Shown here piece after piece: positions 13,540-21,918 of a stretch of DNA of 30,439 bases. The position numbers and the translations under genes are program-made. The DNA lies in NCBI GenBank assembly GCA_002308275.1, contig DBWF01000055.1:11558-41996 (forward strand), written 5' to 3'. The notes beneath the pieces were generated by a model, which was not told the DNA's origin, did not search any database, and saw nothing but the letters and a program-made list of their open reading frames with translations. How positions within the stretch are numbered: the stretch's first letter is position 1; every line of letters begins with the position of its first letter. Source of the stretch: Caryophanales bacterium UBA1245. Its GTDB lineage: Bacteria; Bacillota_I; Bacilli_A; ML615J-28; CAG-313.

Positions 13540-16500
13540 TTATGGTTCAGGAATTGGTTCTGGTTCAGGTTCTGGTTCAGGTGTAGGTTCAATTCCTAAT
13601 TGATTTTTAACCTCTTCAAAGATTCCATGAACAATTCCCTTAAATAGTTTATCATATGGAGCACTGTGATACCATAATTCGATATCTTCATAAACATATT
13701 CTTCAAATACTTCTGATAAAACTAAAGCTTCAAGACGGTCATAGAAGCATTGTTCTAATGCTGCGAAGTCCCAATCTAATAAGTAATTCATTTCATCTTC
13801 AGTTAAGAATGCTTCAACCATTGCCCAAACATCTTTACCAACTTTAGAACTAATGAAGCCAAATACAGTATTAATTACAAATTGATTAGTAACTTCTTTA
13901 ACAGGAGCAACAACGTATTCAGCAATAATTTCATCTAATTCTTTAGCTTGTAAAGATTGTAGAAGGTTTTGAACAGCAACCATACCAGCAAGTGAAGATG
14001 GATCATCAATAAAGAATTGTTGCCAAATTTCAGGAAGAGCAGCAATTTTTGCGGCACGATCTTCATCATCTGGTGCAATAATCATTGATGGAATCATTGC
14101 AATTAAACCAGCATAGAATTGTTCAGTCTCTGTGAATTCTTGATGTTCTTCACTAATTGTAAAATTGCAAGCGATAAATTCTTCAAACATTGATACTAAC
14201 ATTTCACCATTTAATAATTGATTTAGAGTATATGCTTGTAAAACATCTTTTAATCCAGGAACAGAATCAATCATTGAGAAGACAATTGTCATATCAATCA
14301 TCTTAAGAGCGTTGATCATTTCATCAGTGAAGCCAAGTGCTTCCTTAGCCATACCAGCTGCAAAATCATTATTTAATAATTTAGTGAATGAATCAACTAA
14401 TACTAAGATATCATATAGATACATTGCTTTTAATTCTTCAACGTCAATTTCAATGTTACCAAGTTTAATTGTAATCTTAACAACTTCTTTGATACCTAGA
14501 GCAGTTCGAACTTCTTTCCAAGTATCTTCATCCATAATATAGGTAAATAATGTTGCAAATGGTTCTTCATCTGGTTTAACTTCGTACATTTCAATATCGA
14601 ATCCTAAATCAATTAATTCAATTAAATCAAGATAATCATCAGAAATGAAGTAATCATACAATAATTGTTCTAAATCAGTAAGAACTAAATTAAATGCACT
14701 ACGTTCAGCATCTGCATCATTGATTAATTCTTCTAATTGTAGAGCATATTCTTTAGCTTGACCTAAAACTTGATCAATAGCGATAACGAAACGAAGATAA
14801 CTCATAACAAGTGCAACACGGTCAGCATATAAAGTTGATTCTGGATCATTCCAAGATTCAAATTCATTTTCAATTATACTACAAGTGCCTTGCATTCCAG
14901 TAACATAATCAACAGTTTCTGCTTCTGGATCAAATGGAGCATAAATCTTATTTAAAGCTTCACCCATTGCATGGAATACTTCAGAGTTATATAAAGCTTC
15001 AATTGCGGCTTTAGTTTCAGGCTTTAATAGATATTCTTCGAAAGCTGTCATCTTTTCACTATATTCAGCACCTAAGTATGCAGGTAGAACAGAAGTTAAT
15101 AAGAATTCAACGACTGGTGTAAACAATTCTTTTTGCGCAGCATAGAATTCTTGTAAGCCTTCAACGCGTGATGGAAGTGATGCAACAAAGGCATCAAGTT
15201 TTTCAACAAACCATACAACTTCTTGCATTGATTGTTCAAAGCCTTCACGATCATGTTCAACTTCTTCTGCATTATAACCTTCAGCGATTTCCCAATCATA
15301 GATTAAATTATTGATTGCTTTGAAATCAGTTAAGCCAAGAAGACTTCTTAAAGCAGTGTATTTACCTTGAACATCATTAGCCGCAGCTAATAATTCAGCT
15401 AATACTTGGTCAATAACAGTACCATCAAGAATTGCTTCTTCAGTGATTACACCACAAACGTTTTGGACATAACCAGCACATGCTTCAAGTAAGTCACCAG
15501 CAGCACCAAAGACAGCGCCAGCTTTAGAAGCCATTGTAAGAACATTGTTAAGAATGCCCTTAGCATATTGCATATGATTACCTAGGAAGAAATAACCGAT
15601 TCCATCAAATGCGGTTTCAACAAGTGATTCATAATTGATTGTTAAACCTTCAGCATAAGGAGCTTGATAGCTATTTAAGAACTTAGCATAACGGTTAGTA
15701 GCAAGTGCATATGCTTTATAAATAGCGATTAAGTTAATACTTAAAGGTTGGTCATTATTAATTAATGTACCAGCAGCGGCAGCCGCAGGGTTTTCGTTTA
15801 ATTCTTTCATTTCTTGAATGAATGAAGCGATTTCAGGAATTCTAAATAAAACTGGATAATTTTCTTGAACATAAGCTTTTAAATCTTCTAAAACGATGCC
15901 AACAAATGTTTCAAATGGGTTAGCACCATCAACAAAGCCTAGAGCTTCTTGAATATGAGCAACAAGAGCTTCGATTTGTTCATATTCTAAGTCTTCAATA
16001 CCGAATTCAGCAATAATCATTGCTGGATCATCTTCTTGTAAAACCGTTAAGAAGTGTGATAATTCAGGCATATAAGTATCCATAGCAAGTTGAATACTAT
16101 CTTTAAGAGCACTTACATCATATGTGAAATAGCTTGCCCAATCAAATGTTGCAAGAACTTCTTCCATTGTGATTTCACCTTTTACTAAAGCAACAAGATC
16201 GATTTCATCAAGTTTTTCATTGAAGGCTTCTTTATCAAATACTAAACCATTTTCAAAATGACATTGATATAAGAAGTCAGCGAAATCTTCTTCTGAAGCA
16301 AGTGGATTCATAACCATATCAGGAATTAATCCCATGAAGTAGTTTTGAATCTTAGTAACATTTTCTTCTGATAATTCAACATATTCTTCAGCGCCTAAAG
16401 CCTTTAGAACTTCTGCTAAATATGGGAATACTTCAGATAAAGATTCAGGATAGCCAAGAGAAATGATTTGGCCATAAATAGGATATTGTTCAAACCATTT

Positions 16501-17886
16501 GCCCGCAGCAACCATAGCAATTGTTTCAACATCTTCAAGTACTTTTTCAGGTGAGAATTCAGGATCAGTAATTGAAGCAATTGTTGTTGTGATTTCAGCG
16601 ATAATACCTTCGCTTAGACTCTTAACAACAGCTTGAGTATTAGATAATAATTCTTTAACATCAGCATCAGTTAGTGAATTTAAGAAACTGATGATGTAAT
16701 GATTTGCTGAATAGAAGTTAATTAAAACGCCTCTTACACCATCAAAAGTAATTAAACCTTGAAGTGATGTAGGTAGCATAGCTTTAAATAGACCTTCTAA
16801 AGTAGCAAGTAATTCATCAAAGTCATGCTTACTAGGCATAGTGTTAACTAAAGCACCAACAATCGCATTCTTTAAAGCAGCTAAGTCATTATATAATGCA
16901 TCATCAACAAATGATTCAGCACTTTGGAATTTAGCAAGTAAACTCTTTAGTTGTGCTTCGTATGTACGGAAGAAAGCGAGTGTATAAGTGATATTTTGAA
17001 CACTCTTAGCATTTAAATTAGCTAGATAAACGCTAGCTGCACGAAGTGATGCAACTAATTCTTCATCAGAATAGTATTCAGTTTCATAGTTTTCAATTGT
17101 ACGTCTATGACGAAGTGGAGATGGCTCTGGTTCTGGCTCGGGTTCTGGTTCTGGTTCAGGTGCAAGAGCAACTTCTAAAGCATCAGCTTTTTTACCTAAG
17201 AAGAATGCACCAAATATGCGAGCACCTTCAATTAGTGAATATTCATCAGCTTCTTGATCAACCATTTCAAGTAAACTTCTTAAAATAATAATTGAAGCTT
17301 CACCTTTATCAGCAACTTGTTTAATTTCACCAAGGCTATCAATAACATTTTGTAATGAAACGCAAAGAGCATCAACATTATCACTAATTAGACCAACTTT
17401 ATATAATTGAGTGCCTAAAGTGTTAATCTCATCTTCTGTTACAGTTAAACCATTTTGTTCCATAAAGGCAGTTAAAGATGCATTAGATTTTTGAACATCT
17501 GCATCATCAACTGTTGCAACATAAACGATCTCAGCACTCTTTACTGAGTCGATATATCCTTCACCTTTTGCTTTAACAGAAAGTTTAACTTTACCACTAA
17601 TTTCACCTAAAGCATAGCTGTTAGTTTCAACAACATATTCTTTATCGCCAACATAAACAACATAGCTTGTCGCATGTAAAACGGCATCCCATGTAAATAC
17701 ATTATCATTAACAGCCAAATTTTCAGGTTTGTCTAATGATTCAGTAATTGGGGCAGGTTTAATTGGTTCTTCTGTTGGAACAGGTTTTCTGTTCTTAACG
17801 CCAACAACGATTAAAATAGTAGCAACAGTTACGATTACAACAGCTGCAGCACTAATTAATGCAATCAATAATTTTTTGTTTTTCAT
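13540..17886 (-). CDS. Large membrane-anchored helical extracellular protein with FN3-like domain and Pro-Glu linkers
   Basis: 1448 aa, not recognised as a known family. Residues 5-30 form an uncleaved-looking signal anchor. A Pro-rich spacer (33-48) leads to an FN3-like domain (52-126, with FTWDAVLHATSYVVYV). The rest is acidic and almost wholly alpha-helical, interrupted by a Pro-Glu run at 243-257 and ending in a second Pro-Glu tail (1434-1448). There is no LPXTG motif. The frame opens at 17937, but ATG17886 follows a perfect AGGAGG by six bases and begins the signal anchor. It is the last gene of an operon with an FtsX-type permease (10-base gap) and its ATPase, so it probably works with that ABC complex on the cell surface, for example as an adaptor or scaffold. 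That role is inference from context. Confidence 0.8.
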   Translation of the reverse strand: MKNKKLLIALISAAAVVIVTVATILIVVGVKNRKPVPTEEPIKPAPITESLDKPENLAVNDNVFTWDAVLHATSYVVYVGDKEYVVETNSYALGEISGKVKLSVKAKGEGYIDSVKSAEIVYVATVDDADVQKSNASLTAFMEQNGLTVTEDEINTLGTQLYKVGLISDNVDALCVSLQNVIDSLGEIKQVADKGEASIIILRSLLEMVDQEADEYSLIEGARIFGAFFLGKKADALEVALAPEPEPEPEPEPEPSPLRHRRTIENYETEYYSDEELVASLRAASVYLANLNAKSVQNITYTLAFFRTYEAQLKSLLAKFQSAESFVDDALYNDLAALKNAIVGALVNTMPSKHDFDELLATLEGLFKAMLPTSLQGLITFDGVRGVLINFYSANHYIISFLNSLTDADVKELLSNTQAVVKSLSEGIIAEITTTIASITDPEFSPEKVLEDVETIAMVAAGKWFEQYPIYGQIISLGYPESLSEVFPYLAEVLKALGAEEYVELSEENVTKIQNYFMGLIPDMVMNPLASEEDFADFLYQCHFENGLVFDKEAFNEKLDEIDLVALVKGEITMEEVLATFDWASYFTYDVSALKDSIQLAMDTYMPELSHFLTVLQEDDPAMIIAEFGIEDLEYEQIEALVAHIQEALGFVDGANPFETFVGIVLEDLKAYVQENYPVLFRIPEIASFIQEMKELNENPAAAAAGTLINNDQPLSINLIAIYKAYALATNRYAKFLNSYQAPYAEGLTINYESLVETAFDGIGYFFLGNHMQYAKGILNNVLTMASKAGAVFGAAGDLLEACAGYVQNVCGVITEEAILDGTVIDQVLAELLAAANDVQGKYTALRSLLGLTDFKAINNLIYDWEIAEGYNAEEVEHDREGFEQSMQEVVWFVEKLDAFVASLPSRVEGLQEFYAAQKELFTPVVEFLLTSVLPAYLGAEYSEKMTAFEEYLLKPETKAAIEALYNSEVFHAMGEALNKIYAPFDPEAETVDYVTGMQGTCSIIENEFESWNDPESTLYADRVALVMSYLRFVIAIDQVLGQAKEYALQLEELINDADAERSAFNLVLTDLEQLLYDYFISDDYLDLIELIDLGFDIEMYEVKPDEEPFATLFTYIMDEDTWKEVRTALGIKEVVKITIKLGNIEIDVEELKAMYLYDILVLVDSFTKLLNNDFAAGMAKEALGFTDEMINALKMIDMTIVFSMIDSVPGLKDVLQAYTLNQLLNGEMLVSMFEEFIACNFTISEEHQEFTETEQFYAGLIAMIPSMIIAPDDEDRAAKIAALPEIWQQFFIDDPSSLAGMVAVQNLLQSLQAKELDEIIAEYVVAPVKEVTNQFVINTVFGFISSKVGKDVWAMVEAFLTEDEMNYLLDWDFAALEQCFYDRLEALVLSEVFEEYVYEDIELWYHSAPYDKLFKGIVHGIFEEVKNQLGIEPTPEPEPEPEPIPEP
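13543..13590 (-). repeat. Pro-Glu repeat, C-terminal tail of the helical surface protein
   Basis: Short tandem GGTTCT/GGTTCA units (plus-strand view) encode alternating Pro and Glu up to the last residue. The DNA repeat is the same type as at 17116-17160 in the same gene. Confidence 0.8.
17116..17160 (-). repeat. Internal Pro-Glu repeat of the helical surface protein
   Basis: Tandem six-base units encode alternating Pro and Glu (residues 243-257), ending in a Ser-Pro and followed by a basic patch. Probably a stiff extended linker between two helical regions; such simple repeats can vary in length by slippage in whole dipeptides without frameshift. Confidence 0.8.
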
Positions 17887-17896
17887 TCTTTTCCTC

Positions 17897-20374
17897 CTAT
17901 TTTTTAATTTCTTTACATATATCGATGTTTGAAACACCTACAAAATAATAAATATAGCTTAATGCAAAGCATAAGATACCAACTACAAGGCCAATTATAA
18001 TTATCTTCCAGTTGACAACTAAGTTCACATAATAGCCAAAGATAAGGGTAAATCCGCCGAAGAAACGGAAGATTGATAGTAGCATAAAGGCTACCGGTAG
18101 CATAATGGCTAGGTAGGAGACAAGCATTTCCTCACCAAAGAGTTTAAAGACTGCTTTTCTACTAATACCTAAGACCTCAAGGGTCGCCAAATCGGTTTTG
18201 ATTTCTTGGAAATTCAAAATCGTATTATTAATAATGGAAACGATAAAGCAAGCTATAATAATTGCTACTACCGCGTAAATAACTTTTAAAGCCATTCGGG
18301 CGCGGCTAATGAAAGCTTTTAGGGTTACCGATGCGTCATATAAATAGCAAAGGTTTTTACCATATTCGCGACTTACCATCTGCCTAAAATCATTTAAGCC
18401 CTTAGCATCATCTAAGTCATTAGCGATAATAATAGCTTGTGATTTACCACCATTTTTATAATATTCATTAGTATAAGCAAATTGTTGAAATGGTAATTCA
18501 GCCGTAGCTAGAATTTCATAGCTACGATTACCATTCGGATAACTAAATTCTAAAACGTCGCCAACCTCATATCCACTACTAGATAAAAAGTCTGGTTTAA
18601 CAATTATATAAGACCTTTCACTATTTTTAAATGTAGAGGCTTGCTCTTTAGTTAATTCAAAGCCCATAAAAGCATTGGTTGCTTCAACCGCACTACTAAA
18701 GATCATTAAGAAGTCATTCTTTTCATCGGCCGTATGGATACTAACATCAAAGTAACCATAAGTAGCTTCTTGAACATTTGGATGCGTCTTAATTTGATCA
18801 ACCATCGTCTGCGTTACACCACTTGGAACAACTAAGACTGTATCAATAGCTAAATTGTTCTCAATTTTTTGCATGTTTTGTTCGATGGTATCAATTACTA
18901 AGAAACACATAACAATACCAAATAAGCAAACAAGCAAAATTTTAAGAGAATTGTGTTTTATACGGTTAACTTTTAAATTATTAAGGAAAGATTTATTGAA
19001 AACCGGACTAAAACGCATAAAGCGACAAATGATTTTTAAAACGAGTGATACAAGCATTAACCCAAATACAAGGGTTATAGCAACGCCGAATACTGAATAA
19101 ATCACTTCCGGAACAAACCTTGGTAGTACAAAGAAAGTAATTACCCATAGTGCCCCTAGGATTCCATTAGCAATTAAGAGGTTTTTAAAACTCATTACTT
19201 GATCATAGGTTTTATTTTTAGCTAGGTCAGCGGTTTCTAATAATTGATAACGACGGTAATAATAAATAATTGTCCAACCACATATTAAATACATACTCAC
19301 TAGTGTTCCCACAAACTGCCACCATTTATAATGGTAGACAAAGTGTCCCCGTGGTGACATAATACTAAATTCATGAGTATAGATAAAAGTATTTAATAAA
19401 TATGCGAAAAGCAAAGCAAAAAGTGATAGAATAATGATTTCGATTGCCAAAACCTTAAAGACATAGGTCTTCTTTTCGCCTAAGGTTTCGACAATACCAA
19501 CTTCGTTTTTAAAGTTACGGATTCGCAAGTTGAGAATTGAAACAATAACAAAGGTTAACGCCGCAACAAAGATTGCCAGTGCTGCATATACAACACCTGT
19601 CATAATATCAAGATTAGCTTTTAGGTCATCGTAATTACGCGGATCTTTAACTGTTGAACCCGCATAAAAATCTTCACCTAGCAAGAATTTAATCATGCTA
19701 CTTCTTTTAACACCATCTTTTAAGTGGATATAAAGATTAGTCGATACATCCATTCCCGCCATTGTATCCATGCTTAAACCCAGTGATTGATACATGTATT
19801 CATTGACAAAGGATTCTTTAGCAACGATAACCGCATAATCTTCAAGTAAACTGATAGCTTCCACCACCGCGACAACCTGATAATAATAATTATTACCGGC
19901 CAAATCAACGCAAACCGCGTCGCCTGTCTTAGCACCAATTACACTAGCTACTTTTTCAGTAATAATGCATTCATCAGCTTGCAAATGGGCAATATCTGCT
20001 AGAATAAAAGGATTAATTCCTTCACTCGTGCAACCCATAATTTTAGCACTCGATGAAGCCTCATCAAAGTAAACAGTTGATGGCACTTCAAATGATGAAG
20101 CATAATAATCGATATAATCTCTTAGTTGTTTTAGCTTATTACCATCAATAATATGTTTAGTACTATTAGCATCATATTGAACAACAATATCAACTCGTTC
20201 ATGACGCAAATCTTCAAATAGGTAATAACCATCTGATAATCCACCACGAACTGATAAAGCTGTCAAAACAATAAAGGAAAACATCGTTAAAGAAAGAAAC
20301 AAACTAATCGTTCGAAAAGGATTTCGCGTGACATTTCGATAAACATATCGAAATTTAAATAGCAAGTTCTTCAT
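17897..20374 (-). CDS. FtsX/MacB-type ABC transporter permease (10 TM)
   Basis: An 825-aa membrane subunit of a type VII (MacB/LolCDE-like) ABC system. The first membrane helix (about 23-43) is followed by an extracellular domain (about 45-250), a block of three helices ending near residue 390, two more central helices, a further helix near 470-490, a second extracellular domain (about 495-690) and three final helices, about ten in all, as in long Gram-positive ABC3 permeases. Two FtsX cores are visible (IFVAALTFVIVSILNLRIRN..EVGIVETLGEKK and IIACFIVSIINNTILNF..DLATLEVLGISRK, both split by gaps here). Its ATG overlaps the ATPase stop as ATGA. Such systems move lipids, lipoproteins or peptides, or transmit mechanical force rather than transport. 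It ends 10 bases before the helical surface protein gene, its likely partner. Confidence 0.9.
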   Translation of the reverse strand: MKNLLFKFRYVYRNVTRNPFRTISLFLSLTMFSFIVLTALSVRGGLSDGYYLFEDLRHERVDIVVQYDANSTKHIIDGNKLKQLRDYIDYYASSFEVPSTVYFDEASSSAKIMGCTSEGINPFILADIAHLQADECIITEKVASVIGAKTGDAVCVDLAGNNYYYQVVAVVEAISLLEDYAVIVAKESFVNEYMYQSLGLSMDTMAGMDVSTNLYIHLKDGVKRSSMIKFLLGEDFYAGSTVKDPRNYDDLKANLDIMTGVVYAALAIFVAALTFVIVSILNLRIRNFKNEVGIVETLGEKKTYVFKVLAIEIIILSLFALLFAYLLNTFIYTHEFSIMSPRGHFVYHYKWWQFVGTLVSMYLICGWTIIYYYRRYQLLETADLAKNKTYDQVMSFKNLLIANGILGALWVITFFVLPRFVPEVIYSVFGVAITLVFGLMLVSLVLKIICRFMRFSPVFNKSFLNNLKVNRIKHNSLKILLVCLFGIVMCFLVIDTIEQNMQKIENNLAIDTVLVVPSGVTQTMVDQIKTHPNVQEATYGYFDVSIHTADEKNDFLMIFSSAVEATNAFMGFELTKEQASTFKNSERSYIIVKPDFLSSSGYEVGDVLEFSYPNGNRSYEILATAELPFQQFAYTNEYYKNGGKSQAIIIANDLDDAKGLNDFRQMVSREYGKNLCYLYDASVTLKAFISRARMALKVIYAVVAIIIACFIVSIINNTILNFQEIKTDLATLEVLGISRKAVFKLFGEEMLVSYLAIMLPVAFMLLSIFRFFGGFTLIFGYYVNLVVNWKIIIIGLVVGILCFALSYIYYFVGVSNIDICKEIKK

Positions 20375-21048
20375 GATAAGCGTTCATCATTAATGATTTG
20401 ACCATCAATAATTTTAATATGACGATTGGCATATTTCAAATGATCTAGTGAATGAGTAACCATTACAATTGTTTTACCATATTGTTCGTGAAGAAATTGG
20501 AAAGTCTTCATTACTTCTTCACCACTCTTTGAATCTAAGTTACCTGTTGGTTCATCCGCAAAAATAATCTCCGGATCATTTATTAACGACCGAACAATCG
20601 CGCAGCGTTGTTGCATACCGCCTGATACTTGATTTGGAAAATAGTTTTTATAATCAATTAAATTAAAATGGGTTAATAATTCATTGATGCGTTTACTATT
20701 TTCATCCCCAGCGATAATTCCGGCTAAAGCGACATTTTCATATAACGTTAAATTAGGTAATAGATTATAGGCTTGGAAAACAAAGCCGATATGCTTTTTA
20801 CGTAGTTCAGACATCTTATCATTAGAAATAGAAGCTAAGTCTTCTCCTTCAAATAAGATTTGTCCACTCGTAATCTTTTCAAGTCCACTAATACAGTTTA
20901 AAAGGGTTGTCTTACCAGAACCCGAAGGACCAGTAATAACTAAGAAATCACCTTTTTCAATTGTGAACGAAAGATCTTTTAGCACATTTGTTGTAAATGA
21001 TTTTGTACTGTAATTCTTAACTAGATTTTTAACTTCTAAAACGCTCAT
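20371..21048 (-). CDS. LolD/MacB-type ABC transporter ATPase
   Basis: A 225-aa nucleotide-binding subunit. Walker A GPSGSGKTT (40-48), Q-loop Q92 in FVFQAYNLLP, signature VSGGMQQR (141-148), Walker B IIFADEPTGNLDS (161-173) and switch histidine H199 are all intact. The sequence pattern (FQAYNLLP, DEPTGNLDSKSG) is that of the LolD/MacB/FtsE group, which pairs with FtsX-type permeases, and the permease gene overlaps it by four bases. It is the first gene of a three-gene operon with its own promoter. It is an unlikely partner for the SsuC-like permease at 10311-11063, which needs a different ATPase class. Confidence 0.95.
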   Translation of the reverse strand: MSVLEVKNLVKNYSTKSFTTNVLKDLSFTIEKGDFLVITGPSGSGKTTLLNCISGLEKITSGQILFEGEDLASISNDKMSELRKKHIGFVFQAYNLLPNLTLYENVALAGIIAGDENSKRINELLTHFNLIDYKNYFPNQVSGGMQQRCAIVRSLINDPEIIFADEPTGNLDSKSGEEVMKTFQFLHEQYGKTIVMVTHSLDHLKYANRHIKIIDGQIINDERLS

Positions 21049-21068
21049 TTTTCATTTTCCTTTATCTT

Positions 21069-21098
21069 ATTATACTACAAAACACCTTTTTTTGTTAA
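21069..21098 (-). promoter_or_regulatory. Promoter of the ATPase / FtsX permease / surface protein operon
   Basis: Minus strand TTAACA (21098-21093), an 18-base spacer and perfect TATAAT (21074-21069), 20 bases before the ATG at 21048. It shares TTTGTAGTATAATA exactly with the promoter near 8864. Confidence 0.75.
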
Positions 21099-21133
21099 AT
21101 ATTTATACTTAATTTTTTTATTGATAAAAAATG

Positions 21134-21142
21134 TGCTATAAT
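21134..21142 (+). promoter_or_regulatory. Extended -10 promoter of the nrdG-like gene
   Basis: TG (21134-21135), one base, then TATAAT (21137-21142). No clear -35 box, only a T-rich tract at 21114-21119. It is divergent from the ATPase operon promoter. No Crp/Fnr-type palindrome is present here. Confidence 0.65.
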
Positions 21143-21169
21143 GATTACGAAAGGTGGTTTATAAAATAA

Positions 21170-21871
21170 ATGACTGAATTACGTTTTTGTGGCATCGAAC
21201 CACTATCATTAGTTGATTTAGAAGGGATGCTAGTTTGTACTCTTTTTACCAATGGCTGTAATTTTAGATGCCCATTTTGTCAAAATAGTAATCTCGTATT
21301 TAATCAAGATATTACCTATTTAGACTGGGAAGAAATCTTGAGTTTTCTTAAAAAACGCCGTAATATGCTTGATGCAGTCTGCGTAACTGGTGGTGAACCA
21401 ACCCTTTATCCTGATCTTGCTAATAAATTAAAGGAAATCAAGGCATTAGGCTATTTTATTAAGCTTGATACTAATGGAACAAACCCAGAAATGCTAAAAG
21501 AATTATACCAAGCCAGTTTAATCGACTATGTTGCCATGGATATTAAAAACGCTCTTGATAAATATCAAGAGACAATTGGAACAAAGCTTGTTAATTTAGT
21601 TAATATTCAAGAGTCTATCAACTTCTTAAAGACAAGTGGTATTGATTATGAATTTAGAACCACGCTTGTCCACGAATTTCATACCCCTGAAGACATTGAA
21701 AAGATCGGTCTTTGGTTAGGTAATGTAAAACGGATGTATTTACAGAAGTTTAAAGATAGTGAAACTTGTATTAAACAAGGCTTACATGAAGTCGATCTTC
21801 AAACTGCTCATCAATATAAAAAAATCTTAAAGGAACATATGAATAACGTTTCTTTAAGAGGATATGAATAA
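21170..21871 (+). CDS. nrdG: Anaerobic ribonucleotide reductase activating protein (radical SAM, NrdG2-like)
   Basis: A 233-aa radical SAM enzyme that uses S-adenosylmethionine and a 4Fe-4S cluster to install the glycyl radical on the class III ribonucleotide reductase. The cluster motif CNFRCPFC (C30, C34, C37) and TGGEPTLYPDL (73-83) are clear, and the length and the NGCNFRCPFCQN context fit the TIGR02495 subfamily (longer than E. coli NrdG). ATG21170 follows AAGGTGG at a rather long 12 bases. It is monocistronic, ending at a strong terminator. Its presumed substrate NrdD is encoded about 7.2 kb away on the other strand, not beside it as is often the case. Some members of this subfamily activate other glycyl radical enzymes, but no other candidate is in view. 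Confidence 0.88.
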   Translation: MTELRFCGIEPLSLVDLEGMLVCTLFTNGCNFRCPFCQNSNLVFNQDITYLDWEEILSFLKKRRNMLDAVCVTGGEPTLYPDLANKLKEIKALGYFIKLDTNGTNPEMLKELYQASLIDYVAMDIKNALDKYQETIGTKLVNLVNIQESINFLKTSGIDYEFRTTLVHEFHTPEDIEKIGLWLGNVKRMYLQKFKDSETCIKQGLHEVDLQTAHQYKKILKEHMNNVSLRGYE

Positions 21872-21872
21872 A

Positions 21873-21916
21873 AGCGAGTTGGATAACGATTATTCGTTAT
21901 CTAACCCGCTTTTTTT
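21873..21916. terminator. Bidirectional terminator after nrdG
   Basis: A long stem of about 17 pairs (21873-21889 with 21894-21910), with one mismatch and one G-T pair around a TTAT loop, is followed by seven T on the plus strand and by TTTT on the minus strand. It serves nrdG (stop 21871) and the convergent 1763-aa gene (stop 21919). Confidence 0.9.
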
Positions 21917-21918
21917 AA

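Noticed and set aside
13543..17160. GGTTCT/GGTTCA repeats as a CRISPR array or regulatory repeat
   Set aside because: The units are six bases long, in frame, without spacers, and encode Pro-Glu runs in an intact gene.
20371..20374. Mycoplasma code with TGA as tryptophan
   Set aside because: The ATPase ends at TGA in the normal ATGA overlap with the permease, at the family's usual length, and tryptophans are coded by TGG throughout.
20371..21048. ATPase as the missing subunit of the SsuC-like importer
   Set aside because: Its sequence is of the LolD/MacB class and it is translationally coupled to an FtsX-type permease about 9 kb away from the importer genes.
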